A stretch of 64,000 bases of DNA, from contig NZ_CP110629.1 of assembly GCF_026153455.1 (NCBI RefSeq), forward strand, positions 3,410,001 to 3,474,000, given 5' to 3'. A program made the position numbers and the translations under genes. This DNA is from Marinimicrobium sp. C6131 (GTDB lineage Bacteria; Pseudomonadota; Gammaproteobacteria; Pseudomonadales; Cellvibrionaceae). Positions 42,911 through 52,732 of this stretch are shown here, piece by piece. Position 1 is the first letter of the stretch, and every line of letters starts with the position of its first letter. The notes beneath the pieces were generated by a model. It made no database searches, had not been told where the DNA came from, and saw nothing but the letters and a program-made list of their open reading frames with translations.

Positions 42911-44027
42911 TGATGAGCGCCTGGTGTCGGGCCGTGACCCGGGAGTGAACCGGAAGGGTCAACAGTCGCGATGCAAAGTCAGTGGCGTTCGGGCAAAGGC
43001 CCTCCTTGCGCAGATAGCCGGAATTCACGAAATGATCGATGGATCGCTGATAAAGCGTCGTCACACCATACCCTTTGAGCGTCGCCATGATCCGCTGTTG
43101 TGCGATGGCATCGGGCACTAACAGGGGGTAACGCAACAGGCGACGCCGACGGTCCGAGAATAATCCGGTCAGGGCGTTGACGTTCCCCAGCGCCTGATCG
43201 TAAGCCTGTTCCGCCCCCCTGGACCGACCACGGTGCTGAGCAATGTTGCGGTCCAGCAGCGAGTACCGCCGATCGTCCATCCCTTCGATGCTCCGCAGTG
43301 GGCTATAACGGGTCTCTCCCAGTTTGATCAGTGGGTTACGACTGAGTGCCTGGTAGTAGAAGGGCTCCAACAGTTGATTGTAAACGGCGTACTTGAGGCG
43401 AAGCCTCAGGCGCTGTGCGGCGGATAATGAGCGCGGTGCGGGAGTCGATGCCTCCAGTGGTTTTCGGTGCAGCAACACCCCCCCTCCCAGCAGGCTGACG
43501 GGTTTACCGCGCCCGAATGAAAAAACCACATAATCCCCTGTCAGCCGCGAGTTGTCGCTGGCATCCGGGAACCACTGCGCATTATCCTCAATCAATGCCA
43601 CCTCCGGAAAGTGACTGAGCAATGACCGGAGGGCTCCGAGGTCGTCGGATAACCCAAGGAAATTGACGGCGATAACGGCACAGGTGGCATCGGATAATGC
43701 GCGGGTCAGGCTGCCGAGGTCATACCCGCAATCATCGACGGCCAGGTCAACCGCGACGGGGAATAACCCGGCATAATGGATGGCGGCGACAAGATCTGGG
43801 CAACAGTAGGCTGGAATGATGACCTCATTCCGTCCCTCCCGACGCTGCCTGCGGGCAATGTCCAATAAGCCCAGCGCTAGCGCCGAAGTACCTGAGTCCA
43901 CCCAGGTAGCGAGATAGCCGGGAAACCGTGTGGCTTCGGATGCGGGAGCAGGAGACGCCGGGCCAACCAGCACTTTCTCCCCGGCCGGGGGCAGGTGCCC
44001 CCGGACTAACGAGCCGAAGGTTTCCAT
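42873..44027 (-). CDS. DegT/DnrJ/EryC1/StrS-type aminotransferase
   Basis: 384 residues. PLP-fold motifs: DSGTSALALGLLDIA, VIIPAYCCPDLVAAI, VALIEDNAQWFPD (Asp for the PLP ring) and VFSFGRGKPVSLLGGGVL with the Schiff-base Lys. It usually transfers an amino group to a nucleotide keto-sugar. Its C-terminal part is longer and less typical than ArnB-type enzymes. It overlaps the upstream glycosyltransferase by 22 bp (coupled) and the convergent exosortase by 38 bp. Confidence 0.83.
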   Translation of the reverse strand: METFGSLVRGHLPPAGEKVLVGPASPAPASEATRFPGYLATWVDSGTSALALGLLDIARRQRREGRNEVIIPAYCCPDLVAAIHYAGLFPVAVDLAVDDCGYDLGSLTRALSDATCAVIAVNFLGLSDDLGALRSLLSHFPEVALIEDNAQWFPDASDNSRLTGDYVVFSFGRGKPVSLLGGGVLLHRKPLEASTPAPRSLSAAQRLRLRLKYAVYNQLLEPFYYQALSRNPLIKLGETRYSPLRSIEGMDDRRYSLLDRNIAQHRGRSRGAEQAYDQALGNVNALTGLFSDRRRRLLRYPLLVPDAIAQQRIMATLKGYGVTTLYQRSIDHFVNSGYLRKEGLCPNATDFASRLLTLPVHSRVTARHQALIISAILSELDPTG

Positions 44028-45142
44028 GTGGTCATCCGATTGCCGCGCAGGAACTTGATCGACGCATCCAGAATCGCCAGGTTCACCTGAATAAAGAAGT
44101 AAATGATCTTCACCAGTGATCGTTCGCGTGTTGCGGGCCAGAGCTGACCGATGACCGCGACCAGATAGAACGCCGCCTGCCCGATCAGCGTCAGCGAATA
44201 GATCGGATGCGTATTCAGCAGAAAAACATTACTGATCAACAGCCCGAGCAGAAACCAGGGAACCAGCCAGCGCATCAGTTTGTGGGAAAATACCTGGAAG
44301 GCGAACAGGCCGAACTTGAACGGGTTCAACACCTCACTGTGTCGGGCAAGGCCCGCCATGCCCCGGAGTACGGTGCGAACCTTGCGCATATACTCCTTTC
44401 GGGGGTCTTTGAGGTCCTTGTAAAACCCGAGTACATCCGGGGCGGTCACCGCCCGAAGTTTGAGCCGGGCAGTATTCAGCGCTGTATTGAAATCACTGGG
44501 GGCATGGATATCCCACTGCTCACAGACCTCCCGCCGGGCGGCAAAAAAAGACCCGCTAAGACCGACCAGACCCGCCAGCCGGGACTCCTGACGTCGAAGC
44601 CACATCTCGTACCGGACGTAGGCCCCCTCACCAGCCACCTTGCCGTCGGTACTGATAAACCGATCCTCACTGGATACCGCGCCGATGGAAGGATCCTGAA
44701 AGTAGCGCTCCAACGCCAAAAGGGCATCGCTCGGAATCTGGGTCGCGACATCGGAAAACACCAGGATATCGCCCTGGGCCGCCTGAATCGCGGTCTTCTG
44801 CGCGTTCTCCTTGCCCAGCCGATCCTGGGCGCGCACCAGCTTTACACCCTGTTCGGCGTACTCTCTGACGATGTCGTCAGTGCCATCATCAGAGCAGTCG
44901 GAGGCCACGATCAATTCCAGCCGATCCGCGGGAAAATCGAGGGCCAGGGTATTTTCGATTTTCTCCCGTATTCGGTCTTTCTCATTGAACGCTGTAACAA
45001 TAACCGACAGAGACATCAAACGGTCGCTCGTAGAAGGCGGGGTGGAAAGTTTAAAGCGAGTGGCTACCATGAGGCAGATAGGGTAAATAAAATAGCTATA
45101 TACAGCACAGATGAATAGCAGCCAGAATAGCGATTCAAGCAT
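44006..45142 (-). CDS. Membrane glycosyltransferase, GT2 family
   Basis: 378 residues with AAAGGAG 9 nt upstream. One N-terminal helix (about 4-26), a GT2 domain (LSVIVTAFNEKDRIREKIE, VASDCSDDGTDDIV, ILVFSDVATQIP, GLSGSFFAARREV) and about three C-terminal helices. The pattern is that of processive-like or lipid-linked membrane GT2 enzymes, often found in exosortase loci. It precedes and overlaps the aminotransferase gene. Sugar unknown. Confidence 0.88.
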   Translation of the reverse strand: MLESLFWLLFICAVYSYFIYPICLMVATRFKLSTPPSTSDRLMSLSVIVTAFNEKDRIREKIENTLALDFPADRLELIVASDCSDDGTDDIVREYAEQGVKLVRAQDRLGKENAQKTAIQAAQGDILVFSDVATQIPSDALLALERYFQDPSIGAVSSEDRFISTDGKVAGEGAYVRYEMWLRRQESRLAGLVGLSGSFFAARREVCEQWDIHAPSDFNTALNTARLKLRAVTAPDVLGFYKDLKDPRKEYMRKVRTVLRGMAGLARHSEVLNPFKFGLFAFQVFSHKLMRWLVPWFLLGLLISNVFLLNTHPIYSLTLIGQAAFYLVAVIGQLWPATRERSLVKIIYFFIQVNLAILDASIKFLRGNRMTTWKPSAR

Positions 45143-45324
45143 GGATTACCGCTCCTTTGGGTTTAAGTCTTTGTAGTTTACAGCTAGCATAGGTGTAAGC
45201 AAAGGATAATGGTTTCTTGCCTGTGTCAATAAACTTTACAGTTAGGGTCAGCCTGTATGGCAGGCTGATAAAGCGGTCTTTCCCACAATTGTGATATGGT
45301 AATGCCTTGCAACAAAGGACGTAT
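45143..45324. promoter_or_regulatory. Divergent regulatory region with two palindromes
   Basis: 182 bp between the GT2 (minus) and GT4 (plus). It contains a perfect hairpin TCAGCCTG-TATGG-CAGGCTGA (45248-45268) and a palindrome CACAATTGTG (45284-45293), both upstream of the GT4. They look like operators or leader structures at the edge of the AT-rich insert. No clear sigma-70 pair assigned. Confidence 0.4.
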
Positions 45325-46449
45325 ATGGAACCCTCTTCCATGCCAGATAAAACACATCCCCTCAAGGTCATGCATATCATTTCGGGCGATTTGTGGGCCG
45401 GTGCCGAGGTGCAGGCTTATACGCTGATTAGCCACCTTCGCGAGCAATGTCTGGTAACTGCGGTGCTACTTAATCCCGGCCGTCTGGCGGATGAGTTATC
45501 TCAGCTTGATATCCAGGTTATTGTTCTTGATGAAACAAAGATGAATAGCGCGGCTTTACTTGTAAAACTTCGGAAGCTAATGAAAGCGCTACGTCCAGAT
45601 ATAATTCACACTCATCGCCAAAAAGAGAACGTGCTCGGAAGTATCGCTAACCTCATAAGCATTAGGGCGAAATGCGTTAGGACTGTACATGGCGCCCCCG
45701 AATTTTCTCCAAAGGGGTTACAGCGAGTACAGGCGAAGTTAGATAGTTTGGTAGGAAGATGCCTACAGGACGCAATTATTGCGGTTTCCGACGAAATGAG
45801 TGAAAGCTTAGAGAAGATATTTCCTAAGCATAAAATACATTATATTGCCAACGGTATTAACGCTGATCTATTACGGAAAATTTCGAATCAAGCCGATTTC
45901 AAGGAAAGGTGGCCAAATGACATTCATATTGGAATTATAGGCCGTATAGAGCCGGTAAAACGAGTCGATTTGTTTCTTGAAATGATACCTCTCCTGATGG
46001 GAGAGCTCCAGAATAGAGCGCTACACTTCCATATTATAGGAGATGGAAGCCTTAGGTTATTACTTGAAAGTCAAGTTGACGCAATGAACTTTTCGGAATC
46101 TATACACTTCCACGGATATCGAAGTGATATTCCTACCTGCATTCGATCCTTGGATGCAGTAGTCATGTGTTCTGATCATGAAGGTATGCCTATGACCGCA
46201 TTGGAAGCGTTGGCCATCGGGACACCTGTAATAGCTCATAAAGTTGGAGGGATGGCTGAGATACTAGCCGATTATCCCGAATTTCTCGTTGAGGAGCATT
46301 CCGCTTTCGGATATGCCGAATGCTTGAGGAAAGCACTAAATGAAATCGATAATTATGAGATTAAATTACCAGATAATTATACAAGCAAAGAGAACTTTAA
46401 GAGCACTTTATACCTATATAAAAAGCTAGTAAGCAATCAAAAAAATTGA
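45325..46449 (+). CDS. Glycosyltransferase, GT4 family
   Basis: 374 residues from ATG 45325 (AAGGA 5 nt upstream). GT-B fold: HIISGDLWAGAEVQAYTLI near the start, VRTVHGAPEFS, then IGIIGRIEPVKRVDLFLEMI and the retaining-GT EX7E motif in EGMPMTALEALAIGTPVIAHKVGG. It adds a sugar to a lipid-linked or nucleotide acceptor in the cytoplasm. It opens the AT-rich glycosyltransferase block and precedes the ABC flippase by 64 bp. Confidence 0.9.
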   Translation: MEPSSMPDKTHPLKVMHIISGDLWAGAEVQAYTLISHLREQCLVTAVLLNPGRLADELSQLDIQVIVLDETKMNSAALLVKLRKLMKALRPDIIHTHRQKENVLGSIANLISIRAKCVRTVHGAPEFSPKGLQRVQAKLDSLVGRCLQDAIIAVSDEMSESLEKIFPKHKIHYIANGINADLLRKISNQADFKERWPNDIHIGIIGRIEPVKRVDLFLEMIPLLMGELQNRALHFHIIGDGSLRLLLESQVDAMNFSESIHFHGYRSDIPTCIRSLDAVVMCSDHEGMPMTALEALAIGTPVIAHKVGGMAEILADYPEFLVEEHSAFGYAECLRKALNEIDNYEIKLPDNYTSKENFKSTLYLYKKLVSNQKN

Positions 46450-46513
46450 AAAATAGTGGAAATCTATTTAATTTTGCACAGTAAATTTTGATACTATATT
46501 GTAGAGATTTTAA

Positions 46514-48322
46514 ATGTATATACTAAGTGTTATAAAAAACATATTCAAAATTCTGGATAGTGGTACCAGAAAAAAGTATATCGTTCTCCAAATTTTCTTT
46601 CTTTTCTCGGCAGTATTTCAAGTCATTGGTATTGCTAGTATTGGTCCTTTTATATCCATACTGTCAAACCCTGAAATTATCCATAGCAATGCCGTTCTAT
46701 CGAGTATATATAGAATAGGTGGGTTCAATAGCGACAATCAGTTTATTGTTGCTGCTGCAGTAGGATCACTGGTGATGATTATAGTGTCCAACGCAGTTGG
46801 AGCAATAAGTATGTGGTTCACTTATAGATTCTCGGTAATTCTAGGGAGTAGAATTCAGCAAACAGTTTATCGAAGCTTTCTCAGAAAAAGCTATCTTTTC
46901 CATAAGACAAAAAACTACAATAAACTAATAGCGGTAGTTTCTCATCAGATCCCCAGATTTGTTTATATGGTTTTTCAACCATTCTTGCTTTTGACCAGCA
47001 GTCTTTTTATTGTTGGAATAATAATCTCAGGTTTAATAATACTTGATCCTGTGCTGGCCGTACTATCCGGAGCTCTGATTGGAGGTTCGTATTTGATTAC
47101 TTACGTAGTTTTAAGAACCAAGCTTGCGTACCATGGGAAAGTACTTTCCGACAGAAATGATCAAGTGCAAAGCATACTTTCTGAGTCCTTTATTGGAATA
47201 AAGGATATAAAACTTGGTTCAATGGAGCAAAATTATATTAACCAATTTGACGCCGTAAACACCAAAGGATTACGCTCCCAAGCATTTATTTCGCTTTCGG
47301 GAGAAGTGCCTAAGTTTATCATTGAATCTATATCATTCGGCGCAATTCTGGTATTGGCGCTAGTCCTTATTGGAACGAAGGATAACATAGAAGCAGTTAT
47401 TCCAATGTTGAGCATCTACGCTCTGGCCGGATACAAGTTACTACCCACAATGCAGCAGATCTACAAATCTATTTCAAGTCTAAGCGGACATGGAGAGGTG
47501 GCAGGTATTATTAAAAGTCATATCGAATCCAAACACTGTTTCGAGGAAGCAACCGGAAAACCAGAGACTATTCGCATTGAGCATGTGTCCATCAATGAGA
47601 TAAGTTTTTCTTATCCAGAAAGCAGTGTTCCGGCTGTTAATAAGGTTTCTCTTGATCTCAATAGAGGAAATATATACTCGTTGGCAGGGCATTCCGGCTC
47701 TGGCAAATCGACATTGGCAGATCTAATGCTGGGTCTTCTTGAGCTCGAATCCGGACAAATTCTAGTGAATGGATTACCGTTGAATAAAAATAACTTAATT
47801 TCGTATAGAAATAGTCTAAGCTATGTTGCTCAGAATATTTTCATTCTAGACGACACGGTGATATCAAATGTTGCTTTTGGAATACCCGAAGATGACGTCG
47901 ATTTAAATCGAGTCCGAGAAGCTTTAAATCTATCAGGAGCTTATGAGTTTGTAGAGCAGCTCCCAGAAGGGCTGTATACCGAGTTGGGGCAAGATGGGAA
48001 ACTGTTGAGTGGTGGCCAGAGACAAAGAATAGGAATTGCTCGTGCTCTTTACAGACAAAGTGATCTGTTGGTTCTTGATGAGCCTACAAGTGCGCTTGAC
48101 ATGGAGTCTGAGTACAATTTATTGAAGACTTTAAATGAAATAAAAAAAGATACCATTATCCTTATAATATCTCATCGTCCCGCATCTATACGGCTTTCAG
48201 ATTATGTCGTTTTGATGAGTGAAGGGAAGGTTGAGGCTTTTGGAAGCTATCAGAATCTCATTAGCGACAATAAAAGCTTCAAAAAGCTCATGGAGTCTGA
48301 AACCGATACAGTTAGTTCGTGA
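46514..48322 (+). CDS. ABC exporter, PglK/Wzk-like lipid-linked oligosaccharide flippase
   Basis: 602 residues. Six membrane helices in residues 1-320 and an ATPase domain with Walker A GHSGSGKST (about 395-403), Q-loop YVAQNIF, signature LLSGGQRQR, Walker B LLVLDEPTSALD and switch SHR. The half-transporter design and glycosyltransferase neighbours match PglK and Helicobacter Wzk, which flip lipid-linked oligosaccharides. No Wzx-type flippase is seen in the window, so this probably does that job. AT-rich codon use. Confidence 0.85.
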   Translation: MYILSVIKNIFKILDSGTRKKYIVLQIFFLFSAVFQVIGIASIGPFISILSNPEIIHSNAVLSSIYRIGGFNSDNQFIVAAAVGSLVMIIVSNAVGAISMWFTYRFSVILGSRIQQTVYRSFLRKSYLFHKTKNYNKLIAVVSHQIPRFVYMVFQPFLLLTSSLFIVGIIISGLIILDPVLAVLSGALIGGSYLITYVVLRTKLAYHGKVLSDRNDQVQSILSESFIGIKDIKLGSMEQNYINQFDAVNTKGLRSQAFISLSGEVPKFIIESISFGAILVLALVLIGTKDNIEAVIPMLSIYALAGYKLLPTMQQIYKSISSLSGHGEVAGIIKSHIESKHCFEEATGKPETIRIEHVSINEISFSYPESSVPAVNKVSLDLNRGNIYSLAGHSGSGKSTLADLMLGLLELESGQILVNGLPLNKNNLISYRNSLSYVAQNIFILDDTVISNVAFGIPEDDVDLNRVREALNLSGAYEFVEQLPEGLYTELGQDGKLLSGGQRQRIGIARALYRQSDLLVLDEPTSALDMESEYNLLKTLNEIKKDTIILIISHRPASIRLSDYVVLMSEGKVEAFGSYQNLISDNKSFKKLMESETDTVSS

Positions 48323-48383
48323 GATAAATAGCTATGAAATTCATTGCCTACCGTTGAGGCTTCTTATAAGGAGTCTATAATAA

Positions 48384-49298
48384 ATGAGTGAACCATTAGT
48401 TTCAGTAATAATACCGGTTTATAACAGGCAGAAAACTATAGCCAGGGCAATAGATTCCGTATTGAATCAATCATACAAAAATACTGAAATTATCGTCGTA
48501 GATGACGGCTCAATCGATTTGACAGAAGAGGTTGTAAAGAATTTATACAGAAACATACTTTATATAAAGAAAAATAACGGAGGTCCCGCTTCGGCTAGAA
48601 ATATAGGTCTAAAAAATGCATCAGGAGATTACATTGCATATCTTGATAGTGATGATACTTGGCCTAAAGATAAGCTATTAACTTATATTGAGACGGCGAA
48701 AAAGTTCAGAGGGAAAAATTTTCTAATTTTTTCTGATCACTACAGGATCGATAAGAGTAAAAAGATAAGTAAACACTCTGAATACTACTCGAATATACAT
48801 GATTATATATATGATCGGATGACACCACTCTCAAACCCTTTGGAAAAACTTAATCTAATATTAGAACCATATACTTTCTACCCTTCAACATTTATGCTCT
48901 CGAAAGAGGCGCATAAAAAATTAAAATGGAGAACAACTCCAAAATTCAACGAAGATCTATTCTTTGTGCTTGATGCCTCAAGAGTTTGCGATTTTATTTA
49001 TATTGATCGACCACTGATGAATTACTATTGCACGGAAGATAGCATTAGTGACTCTATTGGAGAGTCTTCTACAGGGTGGAGTGAACTTGAGTTTGAAATA
49101 CTCAATACTTTTCGAAAAGAGTACATGCTAGAAGTTGAAGAAGAGAAAATCATTATAGAAAAACTGTATAAGTTGAAGCGCAGCTTGTTTATGGCAAATC
49201 TTTTTTCATTAAAGCCTGTAAGCGCTATAAAGTACGGGTTTTATCTAATAATAAATAGAGTTACCTACAAGAGGTTCCTCTATAAATTCATAAAATGA
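48384..49298 (+). CDS. Glycosyltransferase, GT2 family
   Basis: 304 residues, AAGGAG 10 nt upstream. VSVIIPVYNRQKTIARAIDSVL, IIVVDDGSID, GGPASARNIGLKN and the nucleotide-binding YLDSDDTWP (DXD-type) define GT2. The C-terminal 100 residues are basic and aromatic and may sit at the membrane. Very AT-rich. Last plus-strand gene before a convergent set; 22 bp from the GT8-like gene. Confidence 0.9.
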   Translation: MSEPLVSVIIPVYNRQKTIARAIDSVLNQSYKNTEIIVVDDGSIDLTEEVVKNLYRNILYIKKNNGGPASARNIGLKNASGDYIAYLDSDDTWPKDKLLTYIETAKKFRGKNFLIFSDHYRIDKSKKISKHSEYYSNIHDYIYDRMTPLSNPLEKLNLILEPYTFYPSTFMLSKEAHKKLKWRTTPKFNEDLFFVLDASRVCDFIYIDRPLMNYYCTEDSISDSIGESSTGWSELEFEILNTFRKEYMLEVEEEKIIIEKLYKLKRSLFMANLFSLKPVSAIKYGFYLIINRVTYKRFLYKFIK

Positions 49299-49320
49299 TT
49301 GATTGGTCTAATAAAGATAA

Positions 49321-50121
49321 TCAAGGTTTTATTTTTCTGTAAACGTACTCAATAAATGACAAGCAAAATCTATCTGCTGTCCATCTGAAAATAGAGAAGT
49401 TCTTGCTTAGAAAGAAAAGCGTACTAGATGAGGCAACCTCACAATCAGATTTTATCTGAGTTAATCTAGCTCCGTATCTATGTCCACTAGGTCCGGCGTA
49501 ATGAATGAAGTAGCTCTTGAATCTATTGTGTGTATCCTTAAGAACGCGAGTTCTATTAAATTTGTAACCTAAATCAATAAAATCATAATTTTCATGGTTT
49601 ACTAAGTAGTTTAAAATTGGTTGATCTGACATGATGTGATCATTGTTCTCCTCACAAGAAATCCATTTCCTCAGGATTGGATTCTCTGGATTGAACATAT
49701 CTTTATGCTTCCTATCAAAAATCATAACGCCGGAGTTGAAGTAAGGACGAGTCCAATCTACAGCCCCCAGTACGCGCTGAGTAATTAACTTGTGAGCCTT
49801 CGACATTGAGTATTTTTCTTCGTTTGCAGCAGCAAATACTCCTGGGGGGCATAATTCAAATAAGTTGGGAGCGTTTGGGCATACAACGACATCTGTATCA
49901 ATAAATAATACCTTGTCAAAAGTTCCATCTAAATAATCAAATACCTGAAACTTTTCGTAGGTAACCAGACCTAGATCCTTGTCAAGTTTTCTTTGATCTA
50001 GCACAATAAACTCGGCATTGCATTTTTCAGCGTATCGTTTCATCAGGGGGTGGGTGAACTTCCCCATCTCCTCAAATGATTTTCCTATGGCGAGAGTAAT
50101 TACGACGTACTTAGCAGTCAT
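49321..50121 (-). CDS. Glycosyltransferase, GT8-like
   Basis: 266 residues. KVLFIDTDVVVCPNAPNLFEL gives the DXD metal site (DTD), followed by YFNSGVMIFDRKH (acceptor loop) and SDQPILNYLV, then FIHYAGPSGHR near the end, as in GT8 and glycogenin-like enzymes. Retaining transfer from a UDP-sugar is expected. TAGGAC ribosome-binding site. AT-rich block. Confidence 0.85.
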   Translation of the reverse strand: MTAKYVVITLAIGKSFEEMGKFTHPLMKRYAEKCNAEFIVLDQRKLDKDLGLVTYEKFQVFDYLDGTFDKVLFIDTDVVVCPNAPNLFELCPPGVFAAANEEKYSMSKAHKLITQRVLGAVDWTRPYFNSGVMIFDRKHKDMFNPENPILRKWISCEENNDHIMSDQPILNYLVNHENYDFIDLGYKFNRTRVLKDTHNRFKSYFIHYAGPSGHRYGARLTQIKSDCEVASSSTLFFLSKNFSIFRWTADRFCLSFIEYVYRKIKP

Positions 50122-50191
50122 TAGATGGTGTCCTACCAGTTTAACGCGATAGATAAAAAACGTAATTGAAAGTAGGCCTAACCCAACAAAT

Positions 50192-51343
50192 CTATGTTGC
50201 CTTGTTATTGTTGAAGTCAGGGCTCCAGTCCATCACTTTTTCAAAAGCCTTGGTAAATCTTAACAGCATGGCACTTTCTGAGAAGTCGGTTTCCACTTTA
50301 CTTCTTGCCGAACAGCCCATTTTAATTCTAAGATTCTTTGATAATATTAGTTTCTTAAGTGCTGATGCAGCCTCATCAATACACCCTTCGCGATAAATTA
50401 ATGCGAACTCATTGTGGACAAGTGCGGAGCTGACGGAAGGGTTGTCGGAGGAAACTATTGGTATGGAGGCTCTCATATACTCAAGAATAGCAATCGACAT
50501 AGCTTCCCCCTTAGAAGGATGAAATGCTATATCGCATTGGAGAAGACGCTCTGCTATGTTGTCTACGGACCCTTGAAGGTGAACATAATCCGATACATTC
50601 AACTTATCGGCCAACTTCCTGAACTCTATTAAATCCGGGCCGTCCCCATACAAAACATACCGAATATCTCGAACCCCCTCGTGATGAACGAGTTTAGATA
50701 TTGTGCGAATCGCAAAATCAATCCCTTTGTAATAAGTTGCTCTTGCGACAGTTACAATGACAACTATGTTGTTGTTCTTCGGTGAATCAATAAATCTTTG
50801 GTCAAGAGAGATTCCGTTTGTGACACAGTGAACTTTCCTTTCGGGAACGCAATTGACTAATTTTAGTCGATCTTCAATATAAGGACTAACTGCAAAGCAT
50901 GCGGTACATGATATAAAAGGTAGAGTATTTAACAATCTTTTAAGAGAGGCTTTTAAGTATCCGGGCCTGCTTCTAACACCGGGAGTGTGGTCATGAACAA
51001 TAATTTTACTTACTCCTGCCAAGCGAAAAAGCATATATCTCAGCGAGTAAGTAGGGAAATCTGTTAAGTAAACAACTTTAATTGAGTTTCGTTTCAAAAA
51101 AGATATTTGACGAATTAGGTCAAGTATTGACCGAGATGTAAAGTCCAATTGGTTTATCTGAATACCTTCTTTCTTCAGGCATTCTGGAATTGTCGATACA
51201 CTAGGAAAGCAAATATGCGTTTCATAATTATGGGCTTTGGCGTTTCGAGAAAGCTCACACCATAGTCGCTCCATAAGCCGCCAGGCGTAGCCTACATTCG
51301 AGTCAAAGTTTCCTACGGCCAGTAGGCCTGATTTACTAGACAT
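50192..51343 (-). CDS. Glycosyltransferase, GT4 family
   Basis: 383 residues. GT-B fold with SKIIVHDHTPGVRSRPGY, VTVARATYYKGIDFAIRTI (phosphate-binding lysine), YVHLQGSVDNIAERLLQCD and the EX7E motif in GEAMSIAILEYMRASIPIV. AAGGA upstream. It begins 3 bp after the stop of the GT2 transcribed before it, so the two are likely co-expressed. Confidence 0.88.
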   Translation of the reverse strand: MSSKSGLLAVGNFDSNVGYAWRLMERLWCELSRNAKAHNYETHICFPSVSTIPECLKKEGIQINQLDFTSRSILDLIRQISFLKRNSIKVVYLTDFPTYSLRYMLFRLAGVSKIIVHDHTPGVRSRPGYLKASLKRLLNTLPFISCTACFAVSPYIEDRLKLVNCVPERKVHCVTNGISLDQRFIDSPKNNNIVVIVTVARATYYKGIDFAIRTISKLVHHEGVRDIRYVLYGDGPDLIEFRKLADKLNVSDYVHLQGSVDNIAERLLQCDIAFHPSKGEAMSIAILEYMRASIPIVSSDNPSVSSALVHNEFALIYREGCIDEAASALKKLILSKNLRIKMGCSARSKVETDFSESAMLLRFTKAFEKVMDWSPDFNNNKAT

Positions 51344-51345
51344 AA

Positions 51346-52263
51346 CTATCCTTGAACCCTGGAAATAAGTTTTTGGGACAGCCGTTTCCAGTTTTCTGGG
51401 TACTTAAAAGAGTGCAATAGACTTTTGATCCCCTCCGACTTTAAACCTTGGCTTAAATACGATCTTCCATCAGAGAAGTACTTTTGCGAAATATAATGAT
51501 TGCATAGCGAGCGTTTTGTCTTAGGGGAGTAGAGATCTCTATAAAGTTTCATGCTGGCTAAATTGATCTTGTTCTTGGTTAAAAAATCAGCTGATTTATT
51601 AGAGCCATGTACTCGAACAGTGGCCAAACTTTGGTGTAAATAAGTAAATGAATAACGACTAGATATTTTCAAAACTAAATTAAAATCTTCCGATTTCAGT
51701 ATGCCTGGATCCCATCGGTAGTGATCATGAACATCCCGCCGTACCGCAAAAGTCGAGGGGTATAGCGGGTAGCCCCGGAACAGTAATTCTAAAAGATGGT
51801 CACCAGAAATCTCAAAATGATCCCCCCCTAAAGGATTGGCCAAATCAAGAATGTAGGGAAACATATCAGTATTAGAGACTTTGTAAGGTTGACTGAGCGA
51901 AATATCATGTTTATGAAAATCTGAAAATATAAAGGCTGGGCTCTGCCGGCTGTCAATGAGCAATTTGTAAGTGGATAGTTTGTTCTTTGGCCATAGATCA
52001 TCACTATCCAAGTAGCAAATGTATTGTCCACTTGATAGTGAAATTCCCGCGTTACGTGCAGATGCGACCCCGCCATTGATTTGTCGGTGATAGTGCAGCT
52101 TATTCGAAAGTGAAGTCATTATATCGGCTGTGTTGTCGCTGGATCCATCGTCCACGACAATTAATTCGAAGTCAGAGAAATCCTGATTGAGAACAGACTG
52201 CACTGCATCGCGAGCCATTTCCGAACGGTTATAGGTAGGAACTACTACGGAAAAAAACGGCAT
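51346..52263 (-). CDS. Glycosyltransferase, GT2 family
   Basis: 305 residues, CAGGGAGA just before ATG. FSVVVPTYNRSEMARDAVQSVL, LIVVDDGSSDNT, GGVASARNAGISL and CYLDSDDLWPKNK. The layout is close to the GT2 at 48384 (same motif order and C-terminal style), so they may be related duplicates. First of three minus-strand glycosyltransferase genes read away from the 52.3-52.7 kb gap. Confidence 0.9.
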   Translation of the reverse strand: MPFFSVVVPTYNRSEMARDAVQSVLNQDFSDFELIVVDDGSSDNTADIMTSLSNKLHYHRQINGGVASARNAGISLSSGQYICYLDSDDLWPKNKLSTYKLLIDSRQSPAFIFSDFHKHDISLSQPYKVSNTDMFPYILDLANPLGGDHFEISGDHLLELLFRGYPLYPSTFAVRRDVHDHYRWDPGILKSEDFNLVLKISSRYSFTYLHQSLATVRVHGSNKSADFLTKNKINLASMKLYRDLYSPKTKRSLCNHYISQKYFSDGRSYLSQGLKSEGIKSLLHSFKYPENWKRLSQKLISRVQG

Positions 52264-52732
52264 TCTCCCTGCCTCGCTAAAAGTAGTGAAAGTGTTGAAA
52301 AACGATGTGAAAGCTTGGTTTCTGTTACTTGGATCGTGAGCTAGTAATTAGCTGTCATAATACCTCAAGTTATAAGTGGGTAAAAGGGCGTCATGGCGTC
52401 AATTGGCGCTTTATTCCGCCTCCGATAAGTCATTATCCATATATCGAATTGATCTTAATGTGGTAGTTTTTTATAAATTAAAGCGCAGTGTAGTCTTAAT
52501 TGTGCTGCCTGAATCACAGTTTGTTGGCCACATGTGAACTGGAGCAGATTTAATTTATTCGGCATATAAAATAACGATATTGCTTGTATGCTCATTGCTC
52601 TATCAAGGGAATGCACTGAGGGGATAGAATATTACGAGTTCATACCTAGGGCTCCAGTAGGATATTGGTACACGGTATGGGTCTCTACATCGATATTAGC
52701 AGGGACACCATTTTTATATGAGGTATTTAGTA
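52264..52732. other. AT-rich divergent intergenic region
   Basis: 469 bp between the GT2 (minus) and the jelly-roll protein (plus). It holds a palindrome AGCTA-GTAAT-TAGCT (52339-52353) and TATAAA-type hexamers near 52565. A 68-codon frame at 52588-52794 has no ribosome-binding site or recognisable content and overlaps the next gene. I see no tRNA, sRNA terminator or JUMPstart element. Confidence 0.4.

Noticed and set aside
52660..52690. Sigma-54 promoter before the jelly-roll protein
   Set aside because: TTGGTACACGGTATGG has GG where the -12 GC is required.
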